Assembly: GCF_018863415.1 (NCBI RefSeq)
Contig: NZ_JAHKSN010000014.1
Span: 56,255-120,254 of the forward strand
Direction: 5' to 3'
Origin: Deinococcus aestuarii
Lineage (GTDB): Bacteria > Deinococcota > Deinococci > Deinococcales > Deinococcaceae
Length of the DNA stretch: 64,000 nt
The position numbers were made by a program, and so were the translations under genes. The notes beneath the pieces were generated by a model. That model was not told where the DNA came from. It ran no database searches and was given only the letters and a program-made list of their open reading frames with translations. Below, one piece after another: positions 1 through 8,892 of the stretch (within the stretch, counting starts at the first letter, position 1; each line of letters starts with the position of its first letter).

Positions 1-107
1 ACCTCGCCCCGGGGTCCTGGTGTTCGGCGTCCTGGCTTTTCACCCGGCGCGCAGGGGCGGTGACCCCCCGGGGGCAGCGGATGGATGCCCCCCCTTTCCG
101 GCCTGGG

Positions 108-1964
108 CTAGTCGAGGACGAGCACCCAGTCCTGGCCGCGACCGCTGCCCGGCGGGGTGAAGCTGCGGGTGCCGCTGTTGGCGAGGGTGCCGGCGGCGCG
201 GCGTGCGCCGGTGCGGGGGTCGAACCAGGTGGCGTCCAGGGACCCCCCGGCCACGCGGCCCAGGTTGACGGTGAAGGCCTGGCCGTCGGGGCTGTAGACC
301 CAGGCGTAGTCGGGCCCGCGCAGCGCCACCACCGGGCGCGCGCCCGTGAAGCCGCCCTGCACCAGGGTCTCGTCGGGGGCGCGTCCGGCCGCCGGGCGCG
401 ACTCCAGCAGGCCCTGGAGGTGACGCAGGTGCGCCGCCCCGGGGGCCCCCAGGGCCGTCTGCCACTGCTTCTGGCCGCTGTGGGCGTCAAAGCCCCAGAT
501 CTCGCGGTGCCCGTAGGCGTGGCCGTCCGCGCCCGCGAACACGCTCCAGTACGCCACGTTGCGCACGTCGGTGGCGTCGGCGTAGCCGTTGGCCGCGTTG
601 TGGCAGATGGCGTGCTCCTCGTAGACGGGCTCGGCGTTGATCACCGGCTTGACCGGGGTGCGGTTGTAGGTCGCCAGGACCCGCGCGGCCTCCCGCTCGT
701 TGCGGCAGTGCCCGGTCTGCCACATGTTGAAGTCGAGCCAGGGCTCGTCGTGGAAGTACTCGGCCGAGGTCTTGCCGCCGTGGGGGTGATAGGTCATCAG
801 CGCCCGGTCACGCCCCCCCGCCCCCTGCTCGATGCCGGCGGCCATCGCCCGCCAGACCTCGGCCTGCGCGGACGTCTCGGGAACCCGGTCGCCGCCGAGC
901 ACCCAGATGACCGGCTTGTCCCCGTAGCGCTGGGCCAGCCAGGTGCCGAACGAACGGGCCGTCGCCGGGCTGAAGATCGGCTCGTTGTTCACCCAGCGCC
1001 CCCAGCTCGGCAACAGGGCGACGGTCAGCCCCAGCGAGGCGGCCTCGTCCACCACGTAGTCCATATGGTCCCAGTAGTCGTATTCGCCGGGGGACGCCGG
1101 GTTGTTTCCCGGGGTGGTCAGCGGGCGCGAGGGGTCCTTGCCCGCCAGCGGCAGGTCGCCGTGCGCGTTGGGCGTGGTCAGGCCGTCTTTCTCGGCGAGG
1201 GCGACCGCCTGGATCACGGTGAAGCCCTGGTCCTTGCGTGTCCGGAGGTAGGTCCGCACCTCGTCGCGGTTCAGGCGGTGAAAGAGTTCCCAGCCGGTGT
1301 CGGCCCAGTACAGGAAGGGCCGCCCGTCCGCGTACTCCAGCCGCCGCCCGTCCCCGGACACGGCGAGGCGTCCCGGGCCGCCTCCCCCCGCGACCGGCGT
1401 CGCCGGGGCGTCCGCGCCGGGAGCACCCGCGGGCGTGAGGGTGAGGGTGTCCACGACGACGTTGCGGTCGCGCGGCCAGCCCCCGCCATAGACGTCGTTG
1501 GTAAACACCACGTCGAGCGCCTGACTGGGGGTGAGGGAGAACGTCCCCAGCGTCACGGCGGCGTAGCCGGTGTTCGGAACAGGGGCGCTGCCGAGTTCGG
1601 TGGGGCCCGAGCGCAGCGCCACGACCGGGGCACCGAGGTACTGATCCCCCCGGGCCCGGAGCGTCACGGTGTAGGACCCGCCCGTCAGCGTGCCCGGCAG
1701 CACGTAGCGCGCCGAGTGCCCGCCCGAGAGCAGGGCGGCGGCCTGCCCGCCCGAGGCCGCCGCGTCACGGACCGTCTGGGCGGCCGAGGCGGGTTCCAGC
1801 GTCAGAGAGCCCGAAACGGCCTGGGCCGCCAGCCCGGTGGCCGTCACGCTGGGGACGATGGCCTGCGCGGCCGTGGACCCACCCCTGCCACAGGCCCCCA
1901 CCAGCAGGGGCAGACTGAGCGCAAGCGCCGTGGACAGGAATGGACGAACAGAAAAAAACCTCAT
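108..1964 (-). CDS. Apiosidase-like (GH140/DUF4038) lipoprotein with carbohydrate-binding module
   Basis: A probable secreted, lipid-anchored glycoside hydrolase of 618 residues. The N-terminus has a hydrophobic signal ending in a lipobox (LVGAC, Cys25). Residues about 60-160 resemble a CBM60-type xylan-binding module, ending in a DRNVVVDTLTL strand. The central region has the DUF4038 signature: GRPFLYWADTGWELFHRL, a TIM-barrel-like core, then LGGD and an acidic patch. The last 70 residues look like the 'putative collagen-binding' beta domain that often closes DUF4038 proteins. GH140 members remove apiose from rhamnogalacturonan II, but DUF4038 is broader, so the substrate is open. The gene stands alone. 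A TACCCT hexamer 8 bases before the ATG suggests a leaderless transcript. Confidence 0.75.
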   Translation of the reverse strand: MRFFSVRPFLSTALALSLPLLVGACGRGGSTAAQAIVPSVTATGLAAQAVSGSLTLEPASAAQTVRDAAASGGQAAALLSGGHSARYVLPGTLTGGSYTVTLRARGDQYLGAPVVALRSGPTELGSAPVPNTGYAAVTLGTFSLTPSQALDVVFTNDVYGGGWPRDRNVVVDTLTLTPAGAPGADAPATPVAGGGGPGRLAVSGDGRRLEYADGRPFLYWADTGWELFHRLNRDEVRTYLRTRKDQGFTVIQAVALAEKDGLTTPNAHGDLPLAGKDPSRPLTTPGNNPASPGEYDYWDHMDYVVDEAASLGLTVALLPSWGRWVNNEPIFSPATARSFGTWLAQRYGDKPVIWVLGGDRVPETSAQAEVWRAMAAGIEQGAGGRDRALMTYHPHGGKTSAEYFHDEPWLDFNMWQTGHCRNEREAARVLATYNRTPVKPVINAEPVYEEHAICHNAANGYADATDVRNVAYWSVFAGADGHAYGHREIWGFDAHSGQKQWQTALGAPGAAHLRHLQGLLESRPAAGRAPDETLVQGGFTGARPVVALRGPDYAWVYSPDGQAFTVNLGRVAGGSLDATWFDPRTGARRAAGTLANSGTRSFTPPGSGRGQDWVLVLD

Positions 1965-1972
1965 CTCGGCGC

Positions 1973-1978
1973 AGGGTA
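1973..1978 (-). promoter_or_regulatory. Probable leaderless -10 box of the apiosidase-like gene
   Basis: TACCCT on the minus strand ends 8 bases before the ATG at 1964. No good Shine-Dalgarno lies between them. Confidence 0.4.
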
Positions 1979-2478
1979 GACGCTTCCGGATGGGGAAGGT
2001 GTGGAAAACCGCGCATCACCCCGGTCAGCGGTGACAAATCAGACAGGGCGCAAGCCTCCCTTCAGGCACGAGCGGACCCCCGGCGGTGGCGGTCGCCCCG
2101 CTGCTCAAGCCTGGGCTGCACCTCCAGGGTCCACCCGAAGTTGCTCTCCCGGGCCGGCCGGCACGTCCCCGGGGGGCGCCTCACCCTGACCCGAACCCCG
2201 TCCCGAGTGTTTCCGGACCGTGGGCTGCACAGCGGGACCCGGGCCGGTCGAAGTCCCGCCGCGAACCGTCCTCGCCCCAGAGGTCGTGCCGGACAAGCCG
2301 CCGCGCGTCGGGGTCGGGGAGGCGGGTGACTGGCTCACGTGGGGCGGGGGTAGGCGGGGGAAATTCTCAGGACCAGTTCCCTGGTGGGTGATGGGCGAGC
2401 CGAGACTCCACGACCACAACGTCGAGGACCCGTTCCGGACGCGTGCTTGCGGCCTCCTGCTCGGGGGGTTGACCGGGA
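1979..2478. other. Gene-free 0.5 kb between two minus-strand genes
   Basis: I see no frame here with recognisable protein similarity, an RNA gene or a clear repeat. It must contain the upstream promoter sequence of the apiosidase-like gene at its left edge and the transcript end of the FAD oxidoreductase at its right edge. Confidence 0.4.
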
Positions 2479-2520
2479 GGGACGCGGCCACACACGCCGG
2501 GCGTGGCCCCACCGCGTCCC
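2479..2520 (-). terminator. Hairpin after the SDR/FAD oxidoreductase operon
   Basis: A nested inverted repeat: outer arms GGGACGCGG / CCGCGTCCC are perfect and enclose GGCCAC / GTGGCC. It begins five bases beyond the stop codon of the minus-strand gene ending at 2525. There is no strong U-run, so termination is inferred from position and stem strength. Confidence 0.5.
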
Positions 2521-2524
2521 GGCC

Positions 2525-3652
2525 TCACACCTGAATGTCCGTCACGACGTTCGGGGCCCGCCCGAACCGCTCGTACCGCAGGGGGTCGATGTCGATGAAC
2601 GGGACTTCCCCCACGGCCTCCTGCGCGATCACGCGGGCGACCGCCGCCGCCTGCATCACCCCGTGCCCGGAAAAGCCGCAGGCGTTCAGCCACCCCTCCA
2701 CCCCCGGCAGGCGCCCGACGATAGGCTGGTGGTCCGGGGTGAGCTCGTAGTAGCCCCACCAACTCGCGCGGCGGTCCAGGTCCGCCGTCTCCAGCCAGGG
2801 AAAGCGCGTCATGGCCGCCTCCAGGGTGGGTTGCAGCCAGGCCCAGTCCATCCCCTCCCGCCAGCCCACGTCCGCCGGGTCGGCGCGGCCCAGGATCAGC
2901 CGCTCGCCTTCGGAGCGCAGCCACACCCCGCTGCCCAGGTCGAAGACCATCGGCACACGGCGCGGCGGGTTGAGTGGCCCGGTCGTGAAGACCATGCGCC
3001 GCGCGGGCCGGACGGGAATGCTCAACCCGGCCAGCGCACCCAACTCTCCCGCCCACGCGCCCGCCGCGTTGAGCAGGAGCGGGGCCTCGACGCTTCCCCC
3101 GGACGCCCTGAGCCGCCAGACCCCGCCGGAACGCTCGATGGCCGTCACCGCCGTGTCCAGCAGGAAGCGTGCCCCGGCCCCCCGTGCGCGCCGGACGTAC
3201 TCCAGGGTCAGGCCGTGCGGGTCGACGAACCCGTCCGTGGCACAAAAGCTGCACCCGCCCAGCCCGCCGGGCTCGAACGCGGCGCAGCGCTGCGCCCCTT
3301 CGGGCGTGAGGAGTTCGGTCGGCACGCCCAGCCGGCGTTGCAGGCTCACCCCGGCCCGGTGCGCGTCCCACTGGGCCTCGGGCACCAGCATCAGGTAGCC
3401 CGCCGGGTGGTAGCCCGATTCGGGCAGGGCGGCATACTCCCCGATGCTGTGCTTCGAGAGCAGGATGTTCGTCTCGGTCGTGAACTGCGCCCGCACGCCC
3501 GCCGCGCTCCGCCCGGTCGAGCCGCCCGCCGGGCTGCCCTGTTCGAGCACCAGCACCTTCAACCCGCGCTGCGCCAGCCGCCAGGCGCTCGCCGCGCCGA
3601 TGATCCCCGCGCCGATCACCACGAGGTCGGCGGTCAGGGTGGAGGCGCTCAC
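2525..3652 (-). CDS. FAD-dependent oxidoreductase (DAO / sarcosine oxidase beta-like)
   Basis: A 375-residue amine- or hydroxy-acid-oxidising flavoprotein of the DAO superfamily. The N-terminus carries the dinucleotide fold VVIGAGIIGA (residues 11-20). Residues about 50-70 have the SoxB/DadA-type segment GVRAQFTTETNILLSKHSI. The C-terminal region has TPDHQPIVGRLPGVEGW and CGFSGHGVMQAAA, the family's substrate/FAD closing motifs. The start is GTG at 3652, overlapping the TGA of the upstream SDR gene by four bases (GTGA), so the two are translationally coupled. The pairing suggests sequential oxidation of one small substrate, possibly an amino acid or hydroxy acid. The substrate cannot be read from the sequence. 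Confidence 0.85.
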   Translation of the reverse strand: MSASTLTADLVVIGAGIIGAASAWRLAQRGLKVLVLEQGSPAGGSTGRSAAGVRAQFTTETNILLSKHSIGEYAALPESGYHPAGYLMLVPEAQWDAHRAGVSLQRRLGVPTELLTPEGAQRCAAFEPGGLGGCSFCATDGFVDPHGLTLEYVRRARGAGARFLLDTAVTAIERSGGVWRLRASGGSVEAPLLLNAAGAWAGELGALAGLSIPVRPARRMVFTTGPLNPPRRVPMVFDLGSGVWLRSEGERLILGRADPADVGWREGMDWAWLQPTLEAAMTRFPWLETADLDRRASWWGYYELTPDHQPIVGRLPGVEGWLNACGFSGHGVMQAAAVARVIAQEAVGEVPFIDIDPLRYERFGRAPNVVTDIQV

Positions 3653-4470
3653 GGGAGGTCCGCCTCGACCACGGGAAAGCCCGCGACCGGGAAGGTATCG
3701 ACGTTGGCCGAGCGCTGCTGAACGAGCACCCCGCCGTCCACCGCGATGAACTGCCCGGTGACGTACGCCGCGTCGTCCGAGGCCAGAAAGAGCGCCGCCC
3801 CGGTCATGTCCTCGGCCACCCCGTAGCGGCCCAGCGGCACCGTTTTCTCGCGCACCCGGAGCTGCTCCTCGGTGAGGCCGTAGGTGTTGATGAAGCCCGG
3901 CACCACCCCGTTCACCCGCACGCCGTACGGGGCGAGGTCGAGCGCCATCGCGCGGGTCATCGCCTCGATGCCGCCCTTGGTCGCGTCGTAGGCGACGTTG
4001 CCGCGGTGAGCGCGTGTGGCGCCGCCCGAGGACGTGCTGATGATCACCCCCCTGCGGCGCCGGGCCATGATCCGGGCGGCCCGGTGTGAGCACAGGAAGA
4101 CGCTTTTCAGGTTCACCCCGATGATCCGGTCCCACCAGGCCTCGTCGCCGTCCAGAAAATGGCGGGCGGTGTCGATCAGCCCGGCGTTGTTGTACAGCAC
4201 GTCCACGTACCCGAAGGCCGCCTCGACGCGGCCGAACATGGCGTCCACCTGCGCGGCGTCCGAGACGTCGGCGGGCACCGCCAGGGCCACGCCGCCCGCT
4301 GCCGCGATGCCCTCCACGACCGCCCGCACCGCTGCTTCTTTCACGTCGTTCACGGCCACCCGGGCGCCCTCACGGGCGAAGCGCTCGGCGACGGCGCGGC
4401 CGATCCCGCCCCCGGCCCCAGTGACCAGCACCACGCGGCCTTCGAATCTTCTGGAAAGGTTGTTCGTCAT
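3649..4470 (-). CDS. SDR-family oxidoreductase
   Basis: A 273-residue classical short-chain dehydrogenase/reductase. It has the cofactor motif TGAGGGIGR near residue 18, NNAG in the fourth strand, the catalytic YDATK (Tyr-x3-Lys), the PGF turn after the sixth strand and the C-terminal VDGG. The ATG at 4470 is preceded by AGGAGAACCC, a good ribosome site. A longer frame exists upstream but does not look like SDR sequence. It is the first gene of a two-gene operon with the FAD oxidoreductase. Substrate unknown; the family acts on alcohols, sugars and hydroxy acids with NAD(P). Confidence 0.88.
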   Translation of the reverse strand: MTNNLSRRFEGRVVLVTGAGGGIGRAVAERFAREGARVAVNDVKEAAVRAVVEGIAAAGGVALAVPADVSDAAQVDAMFGRVEAAFGYVDVLYNNAGLIDTARHFLDGDEAWWDRIIGVNLKSVFLCSHRAARIMARRRRGVIISTSSGGATRAHRGNVAYDATKGGIEAMTRAMALDLAPYGVRVNGVVPGFINTYGLTEEQLRVREKTVPLGRYGVAEDMTGAALFLASDDAAYVTGQFIAVDGGVLVQQRSANVDTFPVAGFPVVEADLP

Positions 4471-4667
4471 GGGTTCTCCTCGGGCGTTGGATTGCCGTTC
4501 ATTGTCCCCCTCGTCCGGCGGGCTGTCCTGAATGGTTGTCCCACTCATCCTGCGGGATTTGGCACAACCGGGGAGATGTCCCGCGGCGCGGGGGCCGTGT
4601 GGGGTCGTTGCCCAGCACGGTCGCCCCCTGCTCATCCACGGAGGCCTGACGCACCCGGGACCTGCGG

Positions 4668-4673
4668 TAGGGT
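4668..4673 (+). promoter_or_regulatory. Probable leaderless -10 box of the FtsX-like permease
   Basis: TAGGGT ends six bases before the GTG at 4680. The spacing fits a transcript that begins at the start codon. Confidence 0.4.
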
Positions 4674-4679
4674 GGGGGC

Positions 4680-5840
4680 GTGAAGCGCCGAGAGGTGGTC
4701 CGGCTGGCCTGGCGGGGCCTGTCCCGCCGTCCGGTGCGGACGGGGCTCACCGCGCTGGGGATCACGGTCGCGGTCGCCAGCATGGTGGTCTTCCTGTCGC
4801 TGGGCGAGGGGCTGCGCGGGGTCTTCCGGGACGAGCTGGGCAGCGTCGGGCCGGACGTGCAGGTGGCGCGGGGCAACCTCGCCCAGGGCCTCTTTCCCGC
4901 GCCCACCCTGCCCCCCGGTACCGCGGCCGACGTCGCCCGGCTGGCCCCTGAGCTGGGGATCACGCGGGTCACGCCGGTGGTCGTCTCCCTGCGGCAGTCG
5001 CTCGACCCGGCCCAGAGTGCCGTCTTCTACGGCCTGCCCGCGCGTCAGGGGGTTCAGGCCCTCTTTCCGGGGGTCCGCGCGGGGCGGGGGCGCCTGCTCC
5101 TCCCCGCCGACGAGGGCCGGGCGGTCGCGGTGCTGGGGGCGCGGGCGGCGCGCAACCTGGGGCTGGGGGTGGGGGACACGCTGGCGCTCAACCGCCGGGC
5201 CAGCGCGCGGGTCGTGGGCGTCCTGGCCCCCCAGAACAGCCTGACCGACACCTTCACCTTCCTGCCGCTGGGCGCGGTGGGGCGGGCCTTCGGGACGGGG
5301 GAGCGGCTGTCGCTCGTCGCCGTGCGGCTGGAGCGGCCCGGGGACGCCCGGCGGGTCGCCGAGGTTCTCTCGCGGCGCCTGGGGCTCACGGCGACGACCC
5401 GCTCGGATTTCCTGAGCTTCGTCGGGAGGCTGTTGCGCAGCAGCGACGCGGTGAGCCTGGGCCTCTCGGTCGTCTCGCTCGTCGTCGGGGGGCTGGCGGT
5501 CGTCAACACCGTGCTGATGGGCGTGTACGAGCGGACGCGCGAGTTCGGCACCCTGCGGGCCATCGGGGCGCGGCCCGCCCTCGTGCGGGCGCTGGTCCTC
5601 ACCGAGAGCCTGCTGCTGGCCCTGCTCGGCGGCGCCCTCGGGCTGGGGCTGGGGCGGCTCGGCATCTGGGGCGTCAACCTCTACACCCGGGACCTCGCCG
5701 GGATCGACGCGGCGGCCCTCACCCCGCGCCTCGTGGCGCTGACGCTCGCCGTCTCGGGGGGGCTGGGCCTGCTCGCCGGGTGGCTCCCCGCCCGCGCGGC
5801 CCACCGCCTGACCGTCACCGCCGCCCTCGGGCGGGCCTGA
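4680..5840 (+). CDS. ABC transporter permease, MacB/FtsX type
   Basis: A 386-residue membrane protein of the FtsX/MacB permease family. One transmembrane helix lies at about residues 15-40. A soluble periplasmic domain follows to about 250, then three C-terminal helices, with the FtsX-typical segment [17 protein letters not shown] joining the first two. The start is GTG at 4680, shortly after a TAGGGT hexamer. No ATP-binding partner or periplasmic adaptor lies next to it, so it must pair with an ATPase encoded elsewhere or be an orphan. Its N-terminus resembles the truncated permease at 35982, suggesting a paralogous pair. It is followed after ten bases by the CrtO-like gene. Confidence 0.8.
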   Translation: MKRREVVRLAWRGLSRRPVRTGLTALGITVAVASMVVFLSLGEGLRGVFRDELGSVGPDVQVARGNLAQGLFPAPTLPPGTAADVARLAPELGITRVTPVVVSLRQSLDPAQSAVFYGLPARQGVQALFPGVRAGRGRLLLPADEGRAVAVLGARAARNLGLGVGDTLALNRRASARVVGVLAPQNSLTDTFTFLPLGAVGRAFGTGERLSLVAVRLERPGDARRVAEVLSRRLGLTATTRSDFLSFVGRLLRSSDAVSLGLSVVSLVVGGLAVVNTVLMGVYERTREFGTLRAIGARPALVRALVLTESLLLALLGGALGLGLGRLGIWGVNLYTRDLAGIDAAALTPRLVALTLAVSGGLGLLAGWLPARAAHRLTVTAALGRA

Positions 5841-5850
5841 GGGGGCGGCG

Positions 5851-6414
5851 GTGCGGCGCCCGGAGAGGAAGCGGCCCTGGCCCGGGGTGCTGGTGGGCCT
5901 GGGCGGGGTGGCGGGCGGGGCTTGGCTCGCGGGGCGGGTCCTCGGCTTCCGGGGGCTGCCCTTCGCGGTGGTGACCCACGTGCTGCTGATGCGCTGGGCG
6001 CTGTACGTCCTGCGGGTCGTGCCGGGGCGGCCACCGCCGGGCTGGTTCCGGGTGCGGCCCTGGGAGCCTCCGCTGTACCGCCGCCTGGGGGTGTTCGGGT
6101 ACCGGCGGCTGCTGCGCCTCGCGGGCTGGGAGCGGTTCCGGCGGGAGGCCGTGGGCTTCGACGGGCGCCGGGGGTCCCTCGCCGCCTACGAGCGGGCGAC
6201 CCGGGAGGCGGAGGCCAGCCACCTCCTGCTGGGGGGCATCGGGACGGGGCTGGTGCTGGGCGCCGCCCTGGGGCGGGCCTGGGGCGCGGCGGGCTGGCTG
6301 CTGGGGGCCAACCTCTTCTTCCAGGTGTACCCGGTGCTGCTCCAGCGGACGATGCGGGCGCGGGTCGGGCGGCTGCTCGGGAGGCGGGAGTCCCCGGTCA
6401 CGGCGCGGGAGTGA
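5851..6414 (+). CDS. CrtO-like glycosyl carotenoid/lipid acyltransferase
   Basis: A 187-residue membrane protein resembling glycosyl-4,4'-diaponeurosporenoate acyltransferase (CrtO of staphyloxanthin synthesis), which esterifies a sugar with a fatty acid. Recognisable are hydrophobic helices near both ends, the WEPPLYRRLGVFGYRRLLRLAGW segment read as two halves (WEPPLYRRL, then FGYRRLLRLAGW), a central AEASH, and a closing NLFFQVYPVLLQR. The start is GTG at 5851. It converges on the glycosyltransferase gene, overlapping its end by 17 bases. The neighbouring glycosyltransferase makes it plausible that this enzyme acylates the sugar of the polyketide product. A role with a glycosylated carotenoid is the main alternative. 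Confidence 0.6.
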   Translation: MRRPERKRPWPGVLVGLGGVAGGAWLAGRVLGFRGLPFAVVTHVLLMRWALYVLRVVPGRPPPGWFRVRPWEPPLYRRLGVFGYRRLLRLAGWERFRREAVGFDGRRGSLAAYERATREAEASHLLLGGIGTGLVLGAALGRAWGAAGWLLGANLFFQVYPVLLQRTMRARVGRLLGRRESPVTARE

Positions 6415-7732
6415 AGGCCGTGCGGTCGTCGGCCCCGTGCGGGAGGCCCGGGCCCACCTCCACCCGCCGCCCCGTCCGCGCCAGCGTCTCGACGAGGGTG
6501 GCCGCCTCGCGGGGGGCGTCGTGGCGGCGCAGCTCGGCGCCCAGCTCGCGGGCCCGTCGCCGGAAGGGGCTTTCCCCGAGCAGCGAGCGCACGGCCCCGC
6601 GCACCTGCCCCGGGGGGGGTGCGTTCGTCCGCAGGTTGAGCCCCACGCCCGCGTACTCGACCCGGCCCGCGACCTCGGCCTTGTCCTCCGTCGTGCCCGC
6701 CGCGACCACCGGGACCCCGTGCGCGAGGGCCTGCTGCACGCCGCCGTAGCCCCCGTTCGTCACGTAGACCGCGACGTGTGGGAGCAGCGCCGCGAAGGGG
6801 AGGAACGGGGCCACGCGGGCGTTGCCGGGCAACTCGCCCAGTTCCGCCGGGTCCCGGACCCCCGCCGCGACGACGAGCAGGTCCTCGCCCGCCAGCCCCC
6901 GCAGCGTCGGCACGATCAATTCCCCCGCCCGGGTGGCGAGGGTCCCCTGGGTGACGAGGACCACCGGGCGCCCTCCCACCACCACCTCGGGCCACCACGC
7001 GGGCGGCGGCACGTCCGGGGGCGCGGGCGGGAAGAGCGGCCCGACGAAGTGGAGGTGGCGGGGCAGGTCGCTGCGGGGGTACTCGAAGCCCGGCACGCTG
7101 GGTTGCAGCATCAGCCGGGGCGCCACCGGGGGGGCGAAGGGGCGGGGCGGCAGGCCGAGGCGGCGGCACACCGCCCCGAGCTGACGGGTGGCCCGGCCGA
7201 AGACGACCCGATCGGCGAGGAGGCGCAGCGCCCGGTTGCGCCAGCGGCCCGGCGGGGAGGCGTCCGGGCGCAACCCCAGCCCGAAGGGCGCCGTGTCGCG
7301 GCTGGGAATCCCCAGCGGCAGGATGCCCAGCAGGGCGACGGGCGGCCCGCCGAGTTCTTCCAGCAGCAGCGCGGCGCTCATCGTCTGCTCGGCGAGCACG
7401 GCGTCGGGGGGCCAGCGCCGGGCGACGGCGCGCAGGTCGTGCAGTTGCCCCTCGACCTGCCCGAGAAAGACGTGCTCGAGGTCGAACTGAATCTGCCGCA
7501 GCCCGGCGCGGTCGTCCCGGCCCGGAAAGGTCGCGCCGAAGGCCGCGTCGTCGTAGTCGCGGGCGTGGACGAAGGGCTCGACCTCCGCGCCGAGCGCCCG
7601 CACCCGGTCCGCGTACTTGCGCCCGGTGTACCAGCGGACCTCGTGCCCGCGCGCGAGGAGTTCCCGGGCGATGGGGAGCAGCGGCAGCACGTGCCCGTGG
7701 ATGGGTTGCGAGGCGATCAGGATTCTGGACAC
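6398..7732 (-). CDS. Glycosyltransferase, GT1 / macrolide-glycosyltransferase (MGT) family
   Basis: A 444-residue UDP-sugar-type glycosyltransferase with the two-domain GT-B fold. The N-terminus starts SRILIASQPIHGHVLPLLP, typical of acceptor domains of this family. The C-terminal donor domain has PVVLVTQGTLA and the signature YVTNGGYGGVQQALAHGVP. The chosen start is GTG at 7732, because the coding similarity begins there and GGAGGAG lies about seven bases upstream. It overlaps the upstream FAD monooxygenase by 16 bases. As last gene of the polyketide synthase set it most likely glycosylates the hydroxylated aromatic product. Sugar donor and acceptor are not known. Confidence 0.85.
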   Translation of the reverse strand: MSRILIASQPIHGHVLPLLPIARELLARGHEVRWYTGRKYADRVRALGAEVEPFVHARDYDDAAFGATFPGRDDRAGLRQIQFDLEHVFLGQVEGQLHDLRAVARRWPPDAVLAEQTMSAALLLEELGGPPVALLGILPLGIPSRDTAPFGLGLRPDASPPGRWRNRALRLLADRVVFGRATRQLGAVCRRLGLPPRPFAPPVAPRLMLQPSVPGFEYPRSDLPRHLHFVGPLFPPAPPDVPPPAWWPEVVVGGRPVVLVTQGTLATRAGELIVPTLRGLAGEDLLVVAAGVRDPAELGELPGNARVAPFLPFAALLPHVAVYVTNGGYGGVQQALAHGVPVVAAGTTEDKAEVAGRVEYAGVGLNLRTNAPPPGQVRGAVRSLLGESPFRRRARELGAELRRHDAPREAATLVETLARTGRRVEVGPGLPHGADDRTAFTPAP

Positions 7733-8892
7733 CGGGTCTCTCCTCCCCCCGCCGCCCCCCACCGCATCGTGAAGGCGCGGGCGAGCAGGGGCTGAACGGG
7801 AGGAGCGAGCAGGCCCCGCAGCACCCCCTCGCGCACGCGCCGCGCCGCCCCCCCCGCCGGACGCCCGAAGGCCATGTTGAACTCGGCCTGCCGGGTGGCG
7901 AGCCGGGCCAGCCGTCGCCGGCGGCGCTCGTAGCGCAGGAGGGCCGCCCGCGCCCCGGGGGCGCCGCTCAGGACCTCCTCCAGCCGGGGCGCGAGCGCGG
8001 CGGCGTCCAGCCAGCCCAGGTTCATCCCCTGCCCGCCGATGGGGCTGACCTCGTGCGCGGCGTCCCCGACGAGCAGCACGCGGCCCGCCACCATCCGCCG
8101 CGCGAGGTGGTGTCTCACCTCGAAGGCGCTGAGCATGGAGCAGTCCCCCGCCGGGAGGTGCAGGCCCGTGCGCTCCCGGACGAGGGCGGCGAGATCAACC
8201 GCCCCGGCGCCGTCCAGCAAGGCTTCCGTGCGGACGACCCAGCGCCGACGGTGGCCGGGCAGGGGGAAGGACTCCACCACCCCCTCACCCGTCAGGCAGA
8301 TCGCGGCCAGGGGCCCGAAGGCGGTGGTGTCCGGGAAGTCGCCCATCAGGTATTTGTCGGCGTAGGTGCCGCCCGGAAAGGCGATCCCGGCGAGGTCCCG
8401 GACCGTGCTGCGGGTGCCGTCCGCCCCCACCACGAGGCGGGCGTGCAGGGTTTGCTCTCGCCCACCCTCCCGGCCGGTGACGCTCACGTGCGGGCCCTCG
8501 TCGCGCAGGGCCCGGACCTCCACCCCGCGCCGCAGGGTGCCCGGGGCGAGGTCGGCCAACCTCCGCTCCAGCACCTCCTCGGTCTCGCGCTGGGGCAGCG
8601 AGAGGATGAAGGGGTAGCGGGGCGAGGCGGCGTGGAAACTCAGCTCGCCGATCACCCCGCCCGGCCCGAGCACGACCCCGCCCGGGATGGGCACGCCCGC
8701 TTCTAAAAAGGGCTGGACCAGCCCCAGCTCCTCGAAGGCGTGCAGGGCGGGCGGGTGGATGCCGACGGCGCGCGAGTGCCCGCTTCTTGCCCTGCGGCGT
8801 TCCAGCACCCGAACGTCCAGCCCTCTTCGGGCGAGCAGGCACCCCAGGAAAAGCCCGACCGGGCCGCCCCCCACGATCAGCACGTCAAGCAT
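7717..8892 (-). CDS. FAD-dependent aromatic hydroxylase (PHBH/UbiH-like monooxygenase)
   Basis: A 391-residue class A flavoprotein monooxygenase. It has the N-terminal GxGxxG (LIVGGGPVGLFLG), a DG-type motif (LVVGADGTRSTVR) near residue 160 and the FAD ribityl motif LLVGDAAHEVSPIGGQGMN near residue 275. Such enzymes hydroxylate phenols and quinols with NAD(P)H and oxygen. The gene overlaps the methyltransferase upstream by eight bases and the glycosyltransferase downstream by 16, so all are probably translated together. The expected substrate is the aromatic product of the type III polyketide synthase, as with the flavoprotein of known phenolic-lipid operons. Confidence 0.85.
   Translation of the reverse strand: MLDVLIVGGGPVGLFLGCLLARRGLDVRVLERRRARSGHSRAVGIHPPALHAFEELGLVQPFLEAGVPIPGGVVLGPGGVIGELSFHAASPRYPFILSLPQRETEEVLERRLADLAPGTLRRGVEVRALRDEGPHVSVTGREGGREQTLHARLVVGADGTRSTVRDLAGIAFPGGTYADKYLMGDFPDTTAFGPLAAICLTGEGVVESFPLPGHRRRWVVRTEALLDGAGAVDLAALVRERTGLHLPAGDCSMLSAFEVRHHLARRMVAGRVLLVGDAAHEVSPIGGQGMNLGWLDAAALAPRLEEVLSGAPGARAALLRYERRRRRLARLATRQAEFNMAFGRPAGGAARRVREGVLRGLLAPPVQPLLARAFTMRWGAAGGGETRCPES

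Noticed and set aside
60..1979. Long plus-strand frame opposite the apiosidase-like gene
   Set aside because: It is Val/Gly/Arg-rich with no domain. The minus-strand frame has a signal peptide and clear family motifs. Similar long antisense frames opposite most genes here come from the high GC at third positions.
5851..6414. CrtO ketolase of deinoxanthin synthesis
   Set aside because: That CrtO is a large FAD protein of over 500 residues. This 187-residue membrane protein matches the unrelated acyltransferase that shares the name.
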